A stretch of DNA of 47,714 bases from positions 1-47,714 of the forward strand of contig CANREB010000018.1 in assembly GCA_947629525.1 (NCBI GenBank), given 5' to 3'. The stretch is from an uncultured Lachnospiraceae bacterium (GTDB taxonomy: Bacteria; Bacillota; Clostridia; Lachnospirales; Lachnospiraceae). This document shows, piece after piece, positions 45,951 to 47,714 of this stretch. The position numbers were made by a program, and so were the translations under genes. Numbering within the stretch: the stretch's first letter is position 1; every line of letters begins with the position of its first letter. The notes below the pieces were generated by a model. It searched no databases, had not been told where the DNA came from, and was given only the letters and a program-made list of their open reading frames with translations.

Positions 45951-46388
45951 TCATAATTTCTGATCAAGCAGTATACCTGCAAATTCCAAACGCTTAGCCA
46001 TAAGATCAAGGCTCTTCTCAGGCGGAATCTCCTTGATGACTTCCTTGGTATCCTTGTCAACGATCTTGATGGTAATGTGGTTCGTCTTCTCATGAATACC
46101 GAATTTGGCTATTGAATGGTTGAGTGCAGAGGATATCTGCTCCATCATTTTTTTGCGCTTTTCCTGATTAGCCTGACGCTGATCATCCGTAAGCTGCCCG
46201 TCGGCAGGCTGTTCGTCAGATACCGCGTCCTTATATCCCTGTATCTCTACCACTACCTCTGCGGGCATCTGTGTCTGCCTATTTAACTCTCCATCCTTGG
46301 ACTCTGCCTTAGGTGCTTCGACGGTCTTAACCGATACAACGGGGCTTGCTGCCTGAACCGCCGCACCTGCCATAGGTTCTACATACAT
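45951..46388 (-). CDS. flaG: FlaG-family flagellar protein
   Basis: A 145-residue protein. Its C-terminal 70 residues fit FlaG: SALNHSIAKFGIHEKTNHITIKIVDKDTKEVIKEIPPEKSLDLMAKRLEFAGILLDQ. FlaG affects filament length in other bacteria. The N-terminal half is a polar linker. The start at 46388 is chosen because GGAGGTGATAAGC precedes it; longer in-frame starts would include that site. It heads the block and has a flagellar sigma-type promoter upstream. Confidence 0.88.
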   Translation of the reverse strand: MYVEPMAGAAVQAASPVVSVKTVEAPKAESKDGELNRQTQMPAEVVVEIQGYKDAVSDEQPADGQLTDDQRQANQEKRKKMMEQISSALNHSIAKFGIHEKTNHITIKIVDKDTKEVIKEIPPEKSLDLMAKRLEFAGILLDQKL

Positions 46389-46434
46389 GCTTATCACCTC
46401 CATGTCACGCACGTTATCATACTGTTCATACTTT

Positions 46435-46461
46435 ATATCGGCTTATGACAAAAAAATATTA
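46435..46461 (-). promoter_or_regulatory. Sigma-28-type promoter of flaG-fliD-fliS
   Basis: On the minus strand TAAT (46458-46461), N15, GCCGATAT (46435-46442) is close to the flagellar sigma consensus TAAA-N15-GCCGATAA, with two mismatches. It lies about 47 nt ahead of the flaG start. Confidence 0.65.
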
Positions 46462-46498
46462 ATAGCAAAATATAAAAAATATAACCTGTTTATGCCGT

Positions 46499-47580
46499 TT
46501 ATTTATATTTTTTCAATATATCTGATATCTCTTCTTGTTGTATCGAATAATTCTTGGCGATAAGGGCGGCTGCTTTATCGTCGGGCATACCTATGCTTTT
46601 TAACATTGATATACTGCTTCTTATCGCCTGTTCGCGTGCTTCATCGAAGCCTTCCTGTTTGCCGCGTTTGCGTCCATCGTCTATTCCACGCTCATAGCCT
46701 TCACTTACGCCACGTTGATGTCCTTCGTCCACGCCACGCTCATAGCCTTCACTTACGCCACGTCGGTGTCCTTCATCTATTCCACGCTCGTAGCCTTCGC
46801 TTACGCCTAATTCATGTCCATCCTCATAGCCTTCCCTGTATATCGACTTTTTATATAGCTTCTCATCAAATTCTGTAAGTAACATGCTTGCCACCTCACT
46901 TCTGCATTTGATTAATATATCTGCCAGAATGTTTTCTTTTATGCACAAGTCTACCGCATTATCTACCGCTTCTTCCATTGTCAAACCGCTGTCTGCGTAT
47001 TCGTTTACCTTCGCTATGAAGTAAGAATAATCATGCAGGCGGCGGCAGGTATTAAGCAGGGTACGGTTATGTCCGTAGTTAATGTTGAGCATAGTAGCAC
47101 GGCATCCTCTGCGGCATTTGAAGCAGGGATAAACGCATCCGATAACTTCAAGACAATTTCATCGGGATATTCATCTCTTCCGTTATAAAAGATGATAAAC
47201 TGCGGTCTTGGCAGTTTGATGAGTTTATGTCCGTATATGTTCAGACCGTGCTGCTTGATGTACGTTTCATATAATTTTGAAAAGTACATCAGCCCCCGGA
47301 CGGGCATATTCGGGTTGAAAGTGGACTGATGCTCATACAGGTTAAGCGTTGATGAGACTATAAAAGACATGTCATTTTTCATTGACATATAAATAACATC
47401 TTCCAAGGTCGTAATCTCAAGCTCATCAGGATCTGTGTAATCCGTGCCGTTTATGGCGTTGTACAGGTCTAGCAGGTCTTTTTTATCCGCGAAAACCCGC
47501 TGGAACAGCCTGTCTTTGTGCTTCCTGTTTACCGCAAAGCGTTTTAGCATTCTGACGATATTTAATTTGTTTTGTTTCAT
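46499..47580 (-). pseudogene. PD-(D/E)XK nuclease family transposase, frameshifted
   Basis: Two overlapping reading frames together make one Rpn/PD-(D/E)XK family transposase-like protein of about 360 residues. The first part starts at the ATG at 47580 (AAAAGGAGAAAAC ahead) and reads MKQNKLNIVRMLKRF through RPQFIIFYNG to EIVLKLSDAFIP. The frame then moves by -1 within about 47100-47125, and the rest follows: CRATMLNINYGHNRTLLN, YADSGLTMEEAVDNAVDLC, and a C-terminal helix ISMLKSIGMPDDKAAALIAK. The shift site has no slippery heptamer, so a one-base loss is the simplest reading. The tail carries 16-residue repeats. Members of this family are numerous and often decayed in Lachnospiraceae. Confidence 0.75.
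46664..46807 (-). repeat. Three 48-bp tandem repeats in the transposase tail
   Basis: Three units of 48 bp encode GVSEGYERG(I/V)DEGHRR-type 16-residue repeats with small variation. The repeats are contiguous, without spacers, and in frame. Such tracts are prone to expansion and contraction. Confidence 0.85.
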
Positions 47581-47714
47581 GTTTTCTCCTTTTAGTATAT
47601 AGTATTTCAGCGTATTTGTAAAATGGAAATGGAAATCTGTTTGTGTCAAGTAATCGTTGGCAACTTTTCCATTATTTTTTCTCAATGATATTTGACGTAT
47701 TTTTCTGTACACTA

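Noticed and set aside
46664..46807. Regular repeat spacing that could suggest a CRISPR array
   Set aside because: The units are contiguous without unique spacers and are in frame within a coding region.
47095..47130. Programmed -1 frameshift in the transposase gene
   Set aside because: No slippery X-XXY-YYZ heptamer is present near the shift; single-base loss is simpler.
1..47714. tRNA or rRNA genes
   Set aside because: No cloverleaf with TTCGANNC-type arm or rRNA sequence was recognised on either strand by eye.

Overview
The window looks like the chromosome of a motile, low-GC Gram-positive anaerobe of class Clostridia, probably Lachnospiraceae. The reasons are Firmicutes-type ribosomal and RNA polymerase proteins, strong GGAGG ribosome binding sites, TTGACA/TATAAT promoters with 17-nt spacers, an L10 leader RNA, and a flagellar flaG-fliD-fliS block. 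The assignment rests on reading the proteins; no database search was run.

Layout from left to right. (1) Positions 1-1642 are an AT-rich accessory segment: the start of a small helix-turn-helix (excisionase-like) protein running off the left edge, a divergent Xre repressor with repeated operator-like sites, and a Hypoth_Ymh/TIGR02391 protein with a HEPN-like RNPVAH motif. (2) Positions 1703-6233, minus strand, are the str operon: rpsL, rpsG, fusA, tuf. (3) Positions 6345-19623, all minus strand, form a cassette. In transcription order it holds an ECF-like sigma factor, a DUF4367-type membrane anti-sigma factor, a small secreted protein, a 2921-residue FN3/RHS protein ending in a TNT (NAD+ glycohydrolase) toxin domain, an overlapping candidate immunity gene, a TcdR/UviA-like sigma factor, an r1t-type holin and an amidase/glucosaminidase endolysin. 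(4) Positions 19977-23821, plus strand, hold a transglutaminase lipoprotein and a small type IV pilus/type II secretion-like operon. (5) Positions 23880-36685, minus strand, hold rpmG-secE-nusG, rplK-rplA, a CapA-like gene, rplJ-rplL and rpoB-rpoC. (6) Positions 36961-43397 hold an orphan FliD-like gene, glf and three GT2 glycosyltransferases. (7) Positions 43471-46388 are flaG-fliD-fliS and a FliT/FlgN-like gene. (8) Positions 46499-47580 hold a frameshifted PD-(D/E)XK family transposase gene with 48-bp tandem repeats.

The most interesting part is region 3. Its gene set (group V-like sigma factor, holin, peptidoglycan hydrolase, and a giant toxin without a signal peptide) resembles the plan of large clostridial toxin loci, but the toxin is an RHS protein with a predicted NAD+-degrading tip and an adjacent immunity gene. 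A TTTACA-N17-CTTTTA element lies upstream of the toxin gene. I infer a holin/endolysin-released RHS toxin system driven by its own sigma factor.

The cassette lies between two direct copies of the rpsL promoter segment (41 bp identical, about 53 bp similar). One copy drives rpsL and the other faces the cassette's first sigma gene. This suggests that insertion or duplication left the essential str operon promoter intact and gave the cassette a growth-linked promoter.
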